Notes: generated from the sequence alone by a model not told the origin. DNA of 64,000 bases from Erwinia tasmaniensis Et1/99 (GCF_000026185.1 NC_010694.1:2976001-3040000); one strand, 5' to 3'. Counted from the stretch's first letter, positions 38,496-51,398 are shown. Numbers and translations: made by a program.

Positions 38496-40297
38496 TAGTA
38501 CACATCTCGCTGATAACGGCGCTCAATGCGCAGCTCACTTAAAAATTCATCTGCCGCCTCGATGTCCATTGCACCAAATTCGGCTACCACTTCCAATAAT
38601 GCCTGCTCAACGTCTTTCGCCATGCGGTTGGCATCACCGCAGACATAAATATGCGCGCCTTCTTCAATCCAACGCCACAGCTCCGCGCCTTTGGCGCGAA
38701 TTTTGTCCTGTACGTAAACCTTATGCTGCTGGTCGCGCGACCAGGCTAAGTCAATGTGGGTCAGCAGGCCGTCTTTCACGTAACGCTGCCACTCAACCTG
38801 ATAAAGAAAATCTTCGGTAAAGTGCGGATTGCCGAAGAACAGCCAGTTTTTGCCGCCGGCCCCGTCGCTGTCACGCTGCTGCATAAAGGCGCGGAACGGC
38901 GCAATCCCGGTGCCGGGGCCAATCATAATGACCGGCGTCTGCGGATCGGCAGGCAGGCGGAAGTTGTCGTTATGCTCAATGAAAATGCGCACTTCGTCAT
39001 CTTCATGCAGGCGGTCGGCCAGATAGCTGGAAGCGCCCCCCGTGCGGGCACGGCCTTCAATATCAAAGCGCACGGCGCCTACGGTAATATGGACTTCGCT
39101 TTCGTTTTCCGCCTGCGATGAGGCAATAGAATACAGGCGCGGGGTTAACGGACGCAGCAGCCCGGTTAGCTGTTCAGCATTCAACTCGGTCGGGGCATAA
39201 CGCGCCATATCAACGATTGGCGTGGTCTGTGCGTAATGCTGTAACGCGCTCTTATCACCGATCAGCGACATCAGCGCCTCATTACGTGACAGCCCGGCAT
39301 ACTTTTCGACGATCTGCGGGGTATTGACCGTCAGTTCGTAATGCTTTTGCAACGCCTGCGCCAGCGGCACGGCGTGCTCATCCACCGTCACCGGCTCGTC
39401 GCCCTTCAGCCACAGCAGTTCCAGCAGCTCCTGCACCAGCGCCGTATCATTCTCAAACCACACCCCCAGGGCATCGCCAGGCTGATAGCGCAGCCCCGAA
39501 TCACCCAGATCGATTTCAATATGGCGCACATCTTTATCGGAATCGCGCCCGGTTATTTTTTGACTGACCGCCAGGCTGGCGCTAAGCGGCGCTTCTTTGC
39601 TGTAGGGACTGCTGTGGATTTCGTTGACGCTGCCCGTGACGGCCGCCGTCACCTGGGCAGAACCCGCCTGCGGCACGCGCGCCTGCAAAATATCGGTTAA
39701 CCGTTGACGCCAGGACTGCGCCTCTGCTGCGTATTCAACGTCAGCATCAACGCGATCCAGCAGACGTTCAGCGCCCAGTTCGGCCAGCCGGGCGTCAAAG
39801 TCTTTACCGGCCTTGCTGAAGAATTCGTAGGAGGTGTCACCAAGACCAAATACCGCAAAGGCGCTGGCGTCCATTTTTGGCGCTTTCTTCGACATCAGGA
39901 ATTTATGCAGCGCCACCGCTTCTTCCGGGGGTTCCCCCTCGCCCTGGGTAGAGGTGACGACCACCAGCAGCTTTTCCTGGCCAATCTGTTTGAACTTGTA
40001 GTCACCGGCATTCACCAGGTTGACGTTGAGTTTAGCCCCCAGCAGGTCATCGCGTAGCTGTTCAGACAGTCTGCGGGCGTTGCCGGTCTGGGAGGCGGAA
40101 AGGATGGTGACCGCAGGCACATCAACGGCGACCGGAGCGCTGGCGACCGGGGCTCCAGGAGCCTGATTGACCATGCCCCAGAAATAACCGGAAAGCCAGG
40201 CCAGCTGGGTGGGGGAAAAATCTCCGGTTGCCGCCTGTAAGCGGGCGAGCTGCTCCGGATTGAGCGGGAGCATGTTTGAAGGTGCCTGAGTCGTCAT
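38495..40297 (-). CDS. cysJ: Sulfite reductase flavoprotein subunit CysJ
   Basis: A 600-residue flavoprotein (E. coli 599) that passes electrons from NADPH to CysI. It has an N-terminal flavodoxin-like FMN domain ([32 protein letters not shown]), an FAD domain (RLYSIASSQ) and an NADPH domain ([33 protein letters not shown]). It is the first gene of cysJIH. The 285-bp region upstream, shared with queD, should hold the CysB-dependent promoter. Confidence 0.98.
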   Translation of the reverse strand: MTTQAPSNMLPLNPEQLARLQAATGDFSPTQLAWLSGYFWGMVNQAPGAPVASAPVAVDVPAVTILSASQTGNARRLSEQLRDDLLGAKLNVNLVNAGDYKFKQIGQEKLLVVVTSTQGEGEPPEEAVALHKFLMSKKAPKMDASAFAVFGLGDTSYEFFSKAGKDFDARLAELGAERLLDRVDADVEYAAEAQSWRQRLTDILQARVPQAGSAQVTAAVTGSVNEIHSSPYSKEAPLSASLAVSQKITGRDSDKDVRHIEIDLGDSGLRYQPGDALGVWFENDTALVQELLELLWLKGDEPVTVDEHAVPLAQALQKHYELTVNTPQIVEKYAGLSRNEALMSLIGDKSALQHYAQTTPIVDMARYAPTELNAEQLTGLLRPLTPRLYSIASSQAENESEVHITVGAVRFDIEGRARTGGASSYLADRLHEDDEVRIFIEHNDNFRLPADPQTPVIMIGPGTGIAPFRAFMQQRDSDGAGGKNWLFFGNPHFTEDFLYQVEWQRYVKDGLLTHIDLAWSRDQQHKVYVQDKIRAKGAELWRWIEEGAHIYVCGDANRMAKDVEQALLEVVAEFGAMDIEAADEFLSELRIERRYQRDVY

Positions 40298-40582
40298 TGC
40301 GTCAAAAGTTCCAGAGTCAAAGATCTATAGCAACAGGGTAAAGGTAAGCATAACAACCCTTAAATAAGGGTTGGTACTAATTCATAACCAAAACGACTAA
40401 ACGGTTTTTCAGGTAAGGATTAGCGACAAAACAGATTGATTATTATCTTATTTTTCAAAACGTTAAAAATTAAACATTTCGCTACGTTTTATGTCACGAC
40501 CTTAAGGCCGTAAACGGATGCGGAAAAAGCCGTTTTCGGGTATCCTGCAACGTTTTTCAAGACCTTTACAGAGACCGGGACC

Positions 40583-40942
40583 ATGGCCACCACGCTATTT
40601 AAAGAATTTCAGTTTGAAGCCGCGCACCTTTTACCGCATGTGCCAGCCGGGCACAAGTGCGGCCGCCTGCACGGACACTCCTTTATGGTCCGGCTGGAAA
40701 TTACGGGTGAAGTGGATCAGCATACCGGCTGGGTCATGGATTTTTCAGACATTAAGCGCGCATTTAAGCCCATCTACGATCGGCTGGATCACTACTATCT
40801 CAACGATATCCCTGGCCTGGAAAATCCGACCAGTGAAGTGCTGGCAGAATGGATCTGGCAGCAGATGAAGCCTGCCCTTCCCCTGCTCAGCGCGGTGATG
40901 GTAAAAGAAACCTGCACCGCCGGATGTGTCTATCGCGGCTGA
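40583..40942 (+). CDS. queD: 6-carboxy-5,6,7,8-tetrahydropterin synthase QueD
   Basis: A 119-residue enzyme (E. coli 121) that converts dihydroneopterin triphosphate to carboxytetrahydropterin on the way to preQ0 and queuosine. The zinc histidines and catalytic Cys lie in [26 protein letters not shown]-like and [13 protein letters not shown] segments are also conserved. It is divergent from cysJ. Confidence 0.96.
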   Translation: MATTLFKEFQFEAAHLLPHVPAGHKCGRLHGHSFMVRLEITGEVDQHTGWVMDFSDIKRAFKPIYDRLDHYYLNDIPGLENPTSEVLAEWIWQQMKPALPLLSAVMVKETCTAGCVYRG

Positions 40943-41143
40943 TGCCGGACGGGCCTGGCTCACTGCTGGCGATCGGCCGGGCCCGATCGCGTCAGCGCTT
41001 TTAACAGCCTGTGTCAGGCCCCCATAGATATTGCCATTAAGAATAATCTATAACTTCACGTTATATAGCCTGCCTGCGCACACATGATAACCTTTCGTAA
41101 CAAAACGAAGATGCTTAAAAGTCTATTTTAGGGAAGGTGTCAG

Positions 41144-41827
41144 ATGCCCTCATGGTTTAATTTAGCAGTCGAATCATTCTGGCCAATGCTGTATGCCGGT
41201 CTGACCTTCACCATTCCCCTCACGCTGATCGCCTTTACGCTGGGATTATCTCTGGGCGCGGTTGTCGCCCTTGCCAGGCTGTATGGCCCACGCCCGTTAC
41301 AAAGCCTGGTGCGCTTTTACGTCTGGCTTATTCGCGGCACGCCGCTGCTGGTTCAGCTGTTTCTTATCTTTTATGCCCTGCCGGGTGTCGGTATTACCAT
41401 CGACGCTTTCCCCGCGGCGGTTATTGGCTTTACGCTGAATATTGGGGCTTACACTTCTGAGATTATCCGCGCCACGCTGCTGTCGGTCCCTAAAGGCCAG
41501 TGGGAGGCCGCGCATTCCATCGGCATGAGCTGGAGCCAGACGCTGCGCCGCATCATTATGCCTCAGGCGGCACGCGTGGCGGTGCCGCCTTTATCCAATA
41601 CCTTTATTGCACTGGTCAAGGATACCTCGCTGGCATCGGTGATCACCGTACCCGAGCTGTTTCTTGCCGCGCAGCGCATCGCGGCGGTGACCTACCAGCC
41701 GTTGATATTGTATACCGAAGCGGCAATTATTTATTTACTGCTAAGCTCGGTATTATCCGCTTTGCAGGCGCGACTGGAAAAAAAACTGGCCAACAACGAT
41801 GCAATAAAAGGAAGAGATAATGATTAA
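41144..41827 (+). CDS. Amino acid ABC transporter permease (His/Glu/Cys family)
   Basis: A 227-residue inner-membrane permease with about five helices and the conserved EAA-like loop QWEAAHSIGMSWSQTLRRIIMPQAARVAVP. It belongs to the polar amino acid family (HisM/YecS-like, TIGR01726 type). It overlaps the ATPase gene by 8 bp. The neighbourhood of cys genes and similarity in layout to cystine systems suggest L-cystine uptake, but substrate is not proven. Confidence 0.9.
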   Translation: MPSWFNLAVESFWPMLYAGLTFTIPLTLIAFTLGLSLGAVVALARLYGPRPLQSLVRFYVWLIRGTPLLVQLFLIFYALPGVGITIDAFPAAVIGFTLNIGAYTSEIIRATLLSVPKGQWEAAHSIGMSWSQTLRRIIMPQAARVAVPPLSNTFIALVKDTSLASVITVPELFLAAQRIAAVTYQPLILYTEAAIIYLLLSSVLSALQARLEKKLANNDAIKGRDND

Positions 41828-42584
41828 ATTATCCGCCGTTGAAAAACGTTTTGACGATAGTCCGGTGTTGAAAAATATCAACCTGACCATTGAAGAAGGC
41901 ACGGTTACCGCATTGATTGGCCCTTCCGGGAGCGGCAAGAGCACCCTGCTGCGCTGTATTAACCTGCTGGAAATACCTCAGGCGGGAGAGCTCACCATTG
42001 GTGAAGAGCAGCTTTTATTCACCGGCAGCGCGCGCGTAAGCAAAAAAGACACGCGCCGTATCTGTCAGCAAACCGGAATGGTCTTCCAAAATTTCCAGCT
42101 ATTTCCCCATTTAACCGTGATTGAAAACATCATGGAAAGCCTGATCGTCGTACAAAAGCAGAACCGACAACAGGCTAAAGAACGCGCCAAAATGCTGCTG
42201 GAAAAGGTGGGCATGCTGCACAAACGGGATGCCTGGCCTGCCACGTTGTCCGGCGGCCAACAGCAGCGCGTGGCCATCGCCAGAGCGCTGGCACCTTCCC
42301 CTAAAGTTTTGCTGTGCGATGAGCCCACTTCCGCACTGGATCCTGAGCTTTCACAGGAGGTGGTGGCGGTGCTGAAGCAGCTGGCCAGCGAGGGTATGAC
42401 CATGCTGATGGCCACGCACGACCTGCGCCTCGCCGCGAATATGGCAAATCAGGTGGTGTTTCTTGAAGCGGGAGAGATTGTCGAGAGCGGCAGCTCGCGC
42501 AGTATTTTCACCCAGGCCAGTAAGGCCAGGACCAAAGCCTTTATCTCTACGCTGACCGAAACCTTACCCGATTGGGAAATTTAA
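41820..42584 (+). CDS. Amino acid ABC transporter ATP-binding protein
   Basis: A 254-residue ABC ATPase with Walker A GPSGSGKSTLL, the Q-loop region GMVFQNFQLFPHLTV, the signature LSGGQQQRVAIARAL, Walker B VLLCDEPTSALDPE and the H-loop MATHDLRLA. It resembles YecC/GlnQ-type subunits and would energise the permease encoded upstream. A putative insertion (LLFTGSARVSKKDTRR) precedes the Q-loop, as in several cystine-type ATPases. Confidence 0.93.
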   Translation: MIKLSAVEKRFDDSPVLKNINLTIEEGTVTALIGPSGSGKSTLLRCINLLEIPQAGELTIGEEQLLFTGSARVSKKDTRRICQQTGMVFQNFQLFPHLTVIENIMESLIVVQKQNRQQAKERAKMLLEKVGMLHKRDAWPATLSGGQQQRVAIARALAPSPKVLLCDEPTSALDPELSQEVVAVLKQLASEGMTMLMATHDLRLAANMANQVVFLEAGEIVESGSSRSIFTQASKARTKAFISTLTETLPDWEI

Positions 42585-42625
42585 ACCGAAGACCCACACT
42601 ACCGAATGCATTCAGGAGTCATGAC

Positions 42626-43399
42626 ATGAAATCTATCGCAACGCTGTTATTAGCAGGCATGGTACAGTTCGGCTTTTCATCACAGGCACTGGCAGAAACC
42701 GAACTGGCTAAAGTCCAGTCGGCGGGCACGCTAAAAATCGGTACTGAAGGCACCTATCCCCCTTTCAGCTACCACGATACCAGCGGCAAACTCACCGGCT
42801 TTGATGTCGAAATCGGGCGAGAAGTCGCGAAGCGTCTGAATGTTAAGGCGGAGTTTGTTGAAGCAAAATGGGATGGTCTGATAGCCGGACTGGATGCCCG
42901 CCGCTATGACGCGGTGATCAACCAGGTTGCCATCACGGCGCCACGCCAGCAAAAATATGATTTTTCCGTCCCCTATATTTCTTCCAGAGCGGTTCTGATC
43001 GTGCGCAGCAATAACGGTGCGATTACGTCGTTTGATGATTTGAAGGGTAAAAAATCAGCCCATACCCTCACCAGCAACTTTGCCCAGCTGGCAACGCGCT
43101 ACGGTGCACAGGTTGTCGGCACTGACGGCTTTAATCAGTCGGTCGATCTGGTTGCCAGCGGTCGTGCAGATGCCACCATCAACGACAATCTCTCTTATCT
43201 CGACTTTAAAAAACATAAGCCGGATGCAGACGTAAAGATTGCCGCCACGCTGCCCGATGCCGAGGATGAAGGTATCCTGCTGCGCAAGAACAATCCTGAA
43301 CTCAAGGCAGCGATTGATAAGGCCATTGGCGATATCAAAACCGACGGCACTTACCAGCAGATCTCGCAACGCTTTTTCGGCGAAGACGTGTCTAAATAG
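42626..43399 (+). CDS. Amino acid ABC transporter substrate-binding protein
   Basis: A 257-residue periplasmic binding protein of the type II SBP3 family. The start at 42626 is chosen because AGGAG lies 7 bases upstream and the frame then begins with a clean signal peptide ending SSQALAE. The mature part contains LKIGTEGTYPPFSYHD and KLTGFDVEIGREVAKRL, typical of FliY/TcyJ-like proteins, and ends QQISQRFFGEDVSK. It is the third gene of the transporter operon and is followed by a strong terminator. Confidence 0.92.
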   Translation: MKSIATLLLAGMVQFGFSSQALAETELAKVQSAGTLKIGTEGTYPPFSYHDTSGKLTGFDVEIGREVAKRLNVKAEFVEAKWDGLIAGLDARRYDAVINQVAITAPRQQKYDFSVPYISSRAVLIVRSNNGAITSFDDLKGKKSAHTLTSNFAQLATRYGAQVVGTDGFNQSVDLVASGRADATINDNLSYLDFKKHKPDADVKIAATLPDAEDEGILLRKNNPELKAAIDKAIGDIKTDGTYQQISQRFFGEDVSK

Positions 43400-43407
43400 T
43401 ACCGCCA

Positions 43408-43441
43408 CGCGGGGCTTCGGCGCCCCGCGCACCTCTTTTTC
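43408..43441 (+). terminator. Terminator of the amino acid ABC transporter operon
   Basis: CGCGGGGC (43408-43415) pairs with GCCCCGCG (43422-43429) around TTCGGC, followed by ACCTCTTTTTC. It starts 9 bp after the binding-protein stop codon. Confidence 0.8.
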
Positions 43442-43492
43442 CGCATCATGAACGGCACTGGCCCCCCCGTTTCGTCCGCTGCCCTCGTGCAT

Positions 43493-44407
43493 TCAGGATA
43501 TTCCATTTAATCGCCGTTCGGCCTCTTCCCCGACGAACCAGATCACCAGGAAATCGAGCAACGCACGCAGTCTGGGTGACTGATGCTGACGCGAGGTATA
43601 AATCGCATAAATGCCAAGATCCTCCGGCTGATATTCCGGCAACAGGGCGATCAGCTGGCCGTTTGCCAGCAGTGGCCCCGCACTGTAAGTCGGCTGCATG
43701 GAGATCCCGCTTCCTGTCTGCGTGGCTGCCAGCAGCATCACCGAATCATTGGCGCTCAGATTACCGCTTACCGCCACCGTTTCTTTTTCCTCCCCCCGGG
43801 TAAAATGCCACAGGCTTTTGCCGAAGTGTGAATAGGTCAGACAGTTATGCTGCGTCAGCTGTTGCGGAGTCAGCGGCGTTCCCGCGTGCGCAAGATACGG
43901 CGGGGCCGCGCAGATCACCGACCTGCAGGTATTCAGGGGCCGGGCGATCAGATTCGGCTCCAGCTGTGAGGTAATACGCAATGCCAGATCGATACGTTCC
44001 TCAATCAGATTGACCCGCTGATTACTGATATGCAGATCGATACGCACGTCGGGATGCCGCTGCTGGAAAGCATGTATTGCCGGCATGACCAGGCTCTGCC
44101 CAAGCGATAGCGAGCAGGAGACGCGCAGTAATCCCGACAGCGCCTCCCCTTCGGGCTGATTGCTGTGCTCGATTTCCGCCGCCAGCGCCATCATCTGCTG
44201 GCAGCGAGTCAGCGCGTGCTCACCTGCTGGCGTCAGGCTAAGACGGCGGGTGCTGCGATGCAGCAAGCGCGCGCCAGACCAGTTTTCCATTTGGGTGAGA
44301 TAGCGTGTGACCATTGCCCGTGACATATCCAGCGTTTCTGCCGCAGCGGTCAGGCTGCCACGCTGAACAATGGTAATAAAGACGTTGGCTGCGCTCAGGC
44401 GATCCAT
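43493..44407 (-). CDS. LysR-family transcriptional regulator
   Basis: A 304-residue LysR protein. The N-terminal winged helix reads FITIVQRGSLTAAAETLDMSRAMVTRYLTQME, and the effector domain begins near 90 (LRVSCSLSLGQSLVMPAIHAF). It resembles the DHTR/PA0477-like subgroup. It is divergent from the metallo-beta-lactamase-fold gene with about 100 bp between them, which makes that gene its likely target. Confidence 0.93.
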   Translation of the reverse strand: MDRLSAANVFITIVQRGSLTAAAETLDMSRAMVTRYLTQMENWSGARLLHRSTRRLSLTPAGEHALTRCQQMMALAAEIEHSNQPEGEALSGLLRVSCSLSLGQSLVMPAIHAFQQRHPDVRIDLHISNQRVNLIEERIDLALRITSQLEPNLIARPLNTCRSVICAAPPYLAHAGTPLTPQQLTQHNCLTYSHFGKSLWHFTRGEEKETVAVSGNLSANDSVMLLAATQTGSGISMQPTYSAGPLLANGQLIALLPEYQPEDLGIYAIYTSRQHQSPRLRALLDFLVIWFVGEEAERRLNGIS

Positions 44408-44508
44408 AATTTGTCCGTTTTATGCAACAATCTGTTGAGTAATAGTCGGTTTATCCACTGCATTATGCAACTTACACTGAACGCTTTCCTCACTAACAGG
44501 TTGCCATA

Positions 44509-45381
44509 ATGAAACTCCAACTGACCGTACTGCTGGCACTGGCTGCCGGTACTCCGCTGTATGCGGCTGAATCGCTGCACCTTGAAGTCTATAATCCGGC
44601 CGAATCCAGCCTCTTTGCCGTTTCCAGCGAGATTATCTCCGGCCCACATGAGGTGGTACTGATTGACGCTCAGTTTCAACGTAATGACGCAGAAGCGCTG
44701 GTAAAACGCATCAAAGCGACCGGCAAGCGGTTAACGACGGTATTTATCAGCCAGTCTGACCCGGATTTTTATTTCGGTCTGGACACCATAAAACAAGCCT
44801 TTCCTCAGGTGAAAGTTTATGCCACCGCCGCAACGGTCGATCTGATTAAGCAGACCAAAGAGGGCAAGCTGGCCTTCTGGGGACCAAAGATGGGCGCTAA
44901 CAGCCCCCACTCGCTGATTGTGCCAGAGGTGTTACCGGGCGACAGCTTCCGCGTCGATGGTGGGCCCATCGAGATCAAAGGCCTGAACGGCCCGCAGCCG
45001 CAAAATACCTGGTTGTGGGTTCCGGCACTCAAAACCGTGCTGGGGGGCGTTGTGGTAACGGGTGATAATATGCACGTCTGGATGGCGGACGCGCAGACGG
45101 CCGCCGAACGTTCTGCATGGCAGCAGAAGCTGGAAGATATTAAAGCGCTGGCACCGTTGCGCGTGGTGCCGGGGCACTTCCTGCCGGGAGCCAGGGAGAC
45201 GGTTGCCTCAGTGAACTTTACCCTCAATTACTTGAAAACGGCGGAAGCTCAGCTGGCAAAAACCCATCATTCAGACGAGCTGATTAAGGCGATGAACACC
45301 CGCTACCCTGCACTTAAAGATCGGTCTGCTCTTGAGCTAAGCGCAAAGGTGCTTAAAGGCGAGATGAAGTGGCCACAGTAA
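44509..45381 (+). CDS. Secreted metallo-beta-lactamase-fold protein with degenerate metal site
   Basis: A 290-residue protein with a signal peptide ending PLYAAES (about residue 20). It has the MBL fold pattern: VVLIDAQF (near 49-56), then SQSDPDFYFG at 81-90 in place of the canonical THxHxDHxxG, VVVTGDNMHVW and VVPGHFLPG. Three of the four metal-ligand positions in the first motif are changed (His to Gln82, His to Asp84, His to Phe87), and only Asp86 remains. The later Asp and His are kept. It may bind metal differently or be non-hydrolytic. It is probably controlled by the divergent LysR gene. Confidence 0.8.
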   Translation: MKLQLTVLLALAAGTPLYAAESLHLEVYNPAESSLFAVSSEIISGPHEVVLIDAQFQRNDAEALVKRIKATGKRLTTVFISQSDPDFYFGLDTIKQAFPQVKVYATAATVDLIKQTKEGKLAFWGPKMGANSPHSLIVPEVLPGDSFRVDGGPIEIKGLNGPQPQNTWLWVPALKTVLGGVVVTGDNMHVWMADAQTAAERSAWQQKLEDIKALAPLRVVPGHFLPGARETVASVNFTLNYLKTAEAQLAKTHHSDELIKAMNTRYPALKDRSALELSAKVLKGEMKWPQ

Positions 45382-45465
45382 GGTCATATTTCCATGAGGT
45401 ACGGGCTGCGGCGGTACAGCCCCTTTAATCAACGACGGCGGCAGGCTTTTCGCGAGCCTGTCACA

Positions 45466-46137
45466 TCAGGCAATATTGAGATATTTATGCGTCTGCATTG
45501 ACAGCCGCCAGTTACGGGCGATGCAGGTATCAATACAAAGTTGGGTTGCATCGGCCTTCTGGCTGATGGGCTGTAGGGCGATAATGCGCGCCTTGTTATC
45601 ATTCAGCGTGCCCAGCAGTTCATCCAGCGCCTCCACGTCGCGCTGACGCGCTACCGGGTGCTTGACCTCATCGGCACGCACTAATGCCTGGTTAAGCACA
45701 TCATAACCGCCACGCATATTGACCTTTGGCGAGACCGTGACCCAGGTTTGCGCCGTGCAGCTCACCTCATGGGTGCCGCTGGTTTCTATCTGACAGCTGA
45801 AACCGGCGTCCTGTAACGCGGCGGTCAGCGGCACCAGATCGTGAATGCACGGCTCACCGCCGGTGACGACGATATGCTTCGCCGTCCAGCCATGTCGGCG
45901 GATCGTTTCCAACAACGCTGGCGCATCGGCGGCTCCCCAGGCATCGGTTTCTACCGTTTTCAGCAGAATATCCCCCAGTGATGTCTCCCGATTGGCCAGC
46001 TTATCCCAGGTGTGTTTAGTATCACACCAGCTGCAGCCCACCGGGCATCCCTGCAGGCGGATAAAAATTGCCGGAACGCCGGTATAAACCCCTTCGCCCT
46101 GCAACGTCTGAAACATCTCATTTATCGGGTACTGCAT
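45466..46137 (-). CDS. queE: 7-carboxy-7-deazaguanine synthase QueE
   Basis: A radical SAM enzyme that contracts carboxytetrahydropterin to 7-carboxy-7-deazaguanine in queuosine synthesis. The cluster cysteines are Cys31, Cys35 and Cys38 in QGCPVGCSWCDTKHTW. The GGEPCIHDL and SPKVNMRGGYD motifs are conserved. The start at 46137 (MQYPINEMFQTLQGEG) gives 223 residues, the E. coli length; the longer frame adds 46 unconserved residues. Confidence 0.96.
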   Translation of the reverse strand: MQYPINEMFQTLQGEGVYTGVPAIFIRLQGCPVGCSWCDTKHTWDKLANRETSLGDILLKTVETDAWGAADAPALLETIRRHGWTAKHIVVTGGEPCIHDLVPLTAALQDAGFSCQIETSGTHEVSCTAQTWVTVSPKVNMRGGYDVLNQALVRADEVKHPVARQRDVEALDELLGTLNDNKARIIALQPISQKADATQLCIDTCIARNWRLSMQTHKYLNIA

Positions 46138-46271
46138 TAACTTCTCGACTGGTGGCAAATTACGGGCGCAAATTATGGCAGATTGCGCGGATAAGGCCAA
46201 ACAAAGCGTGCGGATTGTGCCTGGTCTTACCCGAAATACCCTCATTTTTACTCGTGGCCTCTCTGCATCCG

Positions 46272-48158
46272 TCACATAAAATTGTCACCGTGCATTTGAG
46301 CCACGGCCCGCTGCGCGACATCTTTTGACCCGCTTAAAGTAAAATGCCCGTAATCGTTGGAGAACGGCCGGCCGTCAGAGGCTAAACCGCGACAGAAGCC
46401 GCCCGGGCAGACGATTGACCACACCGAAATATAGCGAATTCCCTGTTGGGACATGGCCTCTGCCATCTTCAGATCGGTGTCACGTATTTCTGGCTTAATC
46501 GACGACGCGACGAGGTCTTTGCGCCCGTCCGTCTGATAAGCCAGCAGGTTTGGCAGCGCCTCGGTGTACTCGACGGTCGGCCCCATCACAATTATATTGT
46601 TCGAACGCAATTTAAGGTGGTCGAGCGTGGCGCGCAGCGGCGCAATATCTTCCGCAGCCCAGCGGGCCGAAATAATAATGCCGTCAATCTTATGCTGCGG
46701 GATCCACTCGTCATAAACATAGTCCACCAGTTTTGTACACGGATTGCGCAGCGTCTGGCGGGAAAGGGGTTTGCAACCGGCTGACGTGGCCTGTATCACG
46801 TTAATACCCTCACCTGCCGCCAGGCTGATGGCGCGCCACAGGTGAGCCGCATGGCTGTCACCGATCACCACATAATTCTTCGCTGTCGCCGAGGTTTGCA
46901 GACAGAAAGCGCGATCGAACGGCTTATCTTCCTCGTTCTTACCGTCAACAAAGCACCGCCCGCGACGGTACTGATAATCAAATTCCGGCATTTTGCTATA
47001 TTCCGCGTAGTGAGCCAGCGCGAGAGCCTGTTGTGAAAAATGCCCGGAATGGTTGTCAATATGGCCCTTGTAAAGCGTGCCGCTGGCCATCACCACCAGC
47101 GCGATAACGGCTGCGCTCACCGTTCTATTTGCGGCCACGAAAGACAGTTTGTAACGAAACGGAATTTCAATCAGATAACGTGACGCTATCGCCAGCCCCA
47201 GGGTTAAGGCGGCAATCACCGCTTCACGTACCCCAGGTGCAAAGTTAAAGAACATGCGGGCGTAAACGATAATCGGCCAGTGCCACAGATACAGGCAGTA
47301 AGAGATCATGCCGATATACACGACCGGCTTTAGGGCCAGCAGGCGCGAGACCACAGACTGCGGCCCGGCCAGAATAACCAGGAAACTCCCCACGCACGGC
47401 CACAGGGCATTCCACGCCGGGAATGGCATATCGGTGTTCAGCCTCAGTAAACCATAAAGGATCAACGCCAGCCCGACGAGACTCATCCCGTGCCGGAAAG
47501 CATGACCCAGGCGCGCGGTTTTCGCCTCCAGCCCTGCAATCGCAATAATCCCGCCCAGCGCCAGCTCCCAGGCGCGGGTCGGTAACATATAGAAGGTGAA
47601 AGTCGGTTTGCGCGTCACGCCGTAAATACTTAACGCCAGCGATGCGGCAATAATAATCAGCATGACTTGGGTGGTGCGGCGGCGGAAAATCCGCATCACA
47701 AACAGCAAGACAATCGGGAAGATTATATAAAACTGCTCTTCTACGGCCAGTGACCAGGTGTGAAGCAGCGGTTTTAGCTCGGCTGGCCCGTCAAAGTAAC
47801 CGGTCGTTTGCCAGAAAAAAATATTGGAGATGGAAAGCAGCGTTGCCGTTGCGCTGTCGCTCAGATCGCTGAATTGCGCCGGAAGAAGATGGTAATAACC
47901 GAAAAGCATCGTTGCCAGCAGAACCACAAACAGCGGCGGCAAAATTCGCAGGCAGCGGCGTTTATAAAAATCGAGATAGGAGAAATGACCCGAAAGCGCA
48001 CTTTGATGAATGATGCCGCAGATCAGATAGCCCGATATCACAAAGAAGATGTCCACCCCGGTAAATCCCCCGGGAATGCCCCCTATCCCCATATGGTAAG
48101 CAATAACAGGCAGCACGGCGAGTGCTCGCAGCCCGTCGATATCAGCACGATATTTCAT
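46272..48158 (-). CDS. Membrane acyltransferase with C-terminal SGNH domain (OafA/YrhL type)
   Basis: A 628-residue protein. The first 360 residues hold about ten to eleven membrane helices of the acyltransferase-3 family, starting MKYRADIDGLRALAVLPVI, with the catalytic-type region DIFFVISGYLI and the FYKRRCLRILPPLF arginine motif. The C-terminal part is an SGNH esterase-like domain with VIGDSHAAHLWRA near 430. Such proteins O-acetylate surface polysaccharides such as O-antigen or exopolysaccharide. The exact substrate is unknown. It is a stand-alone gene between queE and eno, not part of that locus in E. coli. Confidence 0.9.
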   Translation of the reverse strand: MKYRADIDGLRALAVLPVIAYHMGIGGIPGGFTGVDIFFVISGYLICGIIHQSALSGHFSYLDFYKRRCLRILPPLFVVLLATMLFGYYHLLPAQFSDLSDSATATLLSISNIFFWQTTGYFDGPAELKPLLHTWSLAVEEQFYIIFPIVLLFVMRIFRRRTTQVMLIIIAASLALSIYGVTRKPTFTFYMLPTRAWELALGGIIAIAGLEAKTARLGHAFRHGMSLVGLALILYGLLRLNTDMPFPAWNALWPCVGSFLVILAGPQSVVSRLLALKPVVYIGMISYCLYLWHWPIIVYARMFFNFAPGVREAVIAALTLGLAIASRYLIEIPFRYKLSFVAANRTVSAAVIALVVMASGTLYKGHIDNHSGHFSQQALALAHYAEYSKMPEFDYQYRRGRCFVDGKNEEDKPFDRAFCLQTSATAKNYVVIGDSHAAHLWRAISLAAGEGINVIQATSAGCKPLSRQTLRNPCTKLVDYVYDEWIPQHKIDGIIISARWAAEDIAPLRATLDHLKLRSNNIIVMGPTVEYTEALPNLLAYQTDGRKDLVASSIKPEIRDTDLKMAEAMSQQGIRYISVWSIVCPGGFCRGLASDGRPFSNDYGHFTLSGSKDVAQRAVAQMHGDNFM

Positions 48159-48289
48159 TTCTCCGGTCCCAATAACAAATAGTTACAGGCAATTTACACA
48201 AAAATACGTGGGAAAGGGTCACGCTGGCATGAACCAGGAGTTTTCTCATCCAGAAGGTTAGCAGGGTAATCTGTTGATAATAAAAGAAG

Positions 48290-48320
48290 AAAAAAAAAGC
48301 CCCGTCCGAAGGCGGGGCTT
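48290..48320 (-). terminator. eno transcription terminator
   Basis: AAGCCCCG (48297-48304) pairs with CGGGGCTT (48313-48320). On the minus strand the stem is followed by a long T-run (about ten), 44 bp past the eno stop. It is a strong intrinsic terminator. Confidence 0.93.
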
Positions 48321-48363
48321 TTCAGAGAAACCTCAGCCACTAAGGACTCAGGATATCAGTATC

Positions 48364-49713
<1,350 letters not shown>

Positions 49714-49739
49714 TCAATTTCAAGAGGTTATGAAAACAC

Positions 49740-51398
<1,659 letters not shown>

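Noticed and set aside
40943..41143. Possible terminator or small RNA after queD
   Set aside because: GC-rich short repeats are present but no clean stem with a T-run could be drawn.
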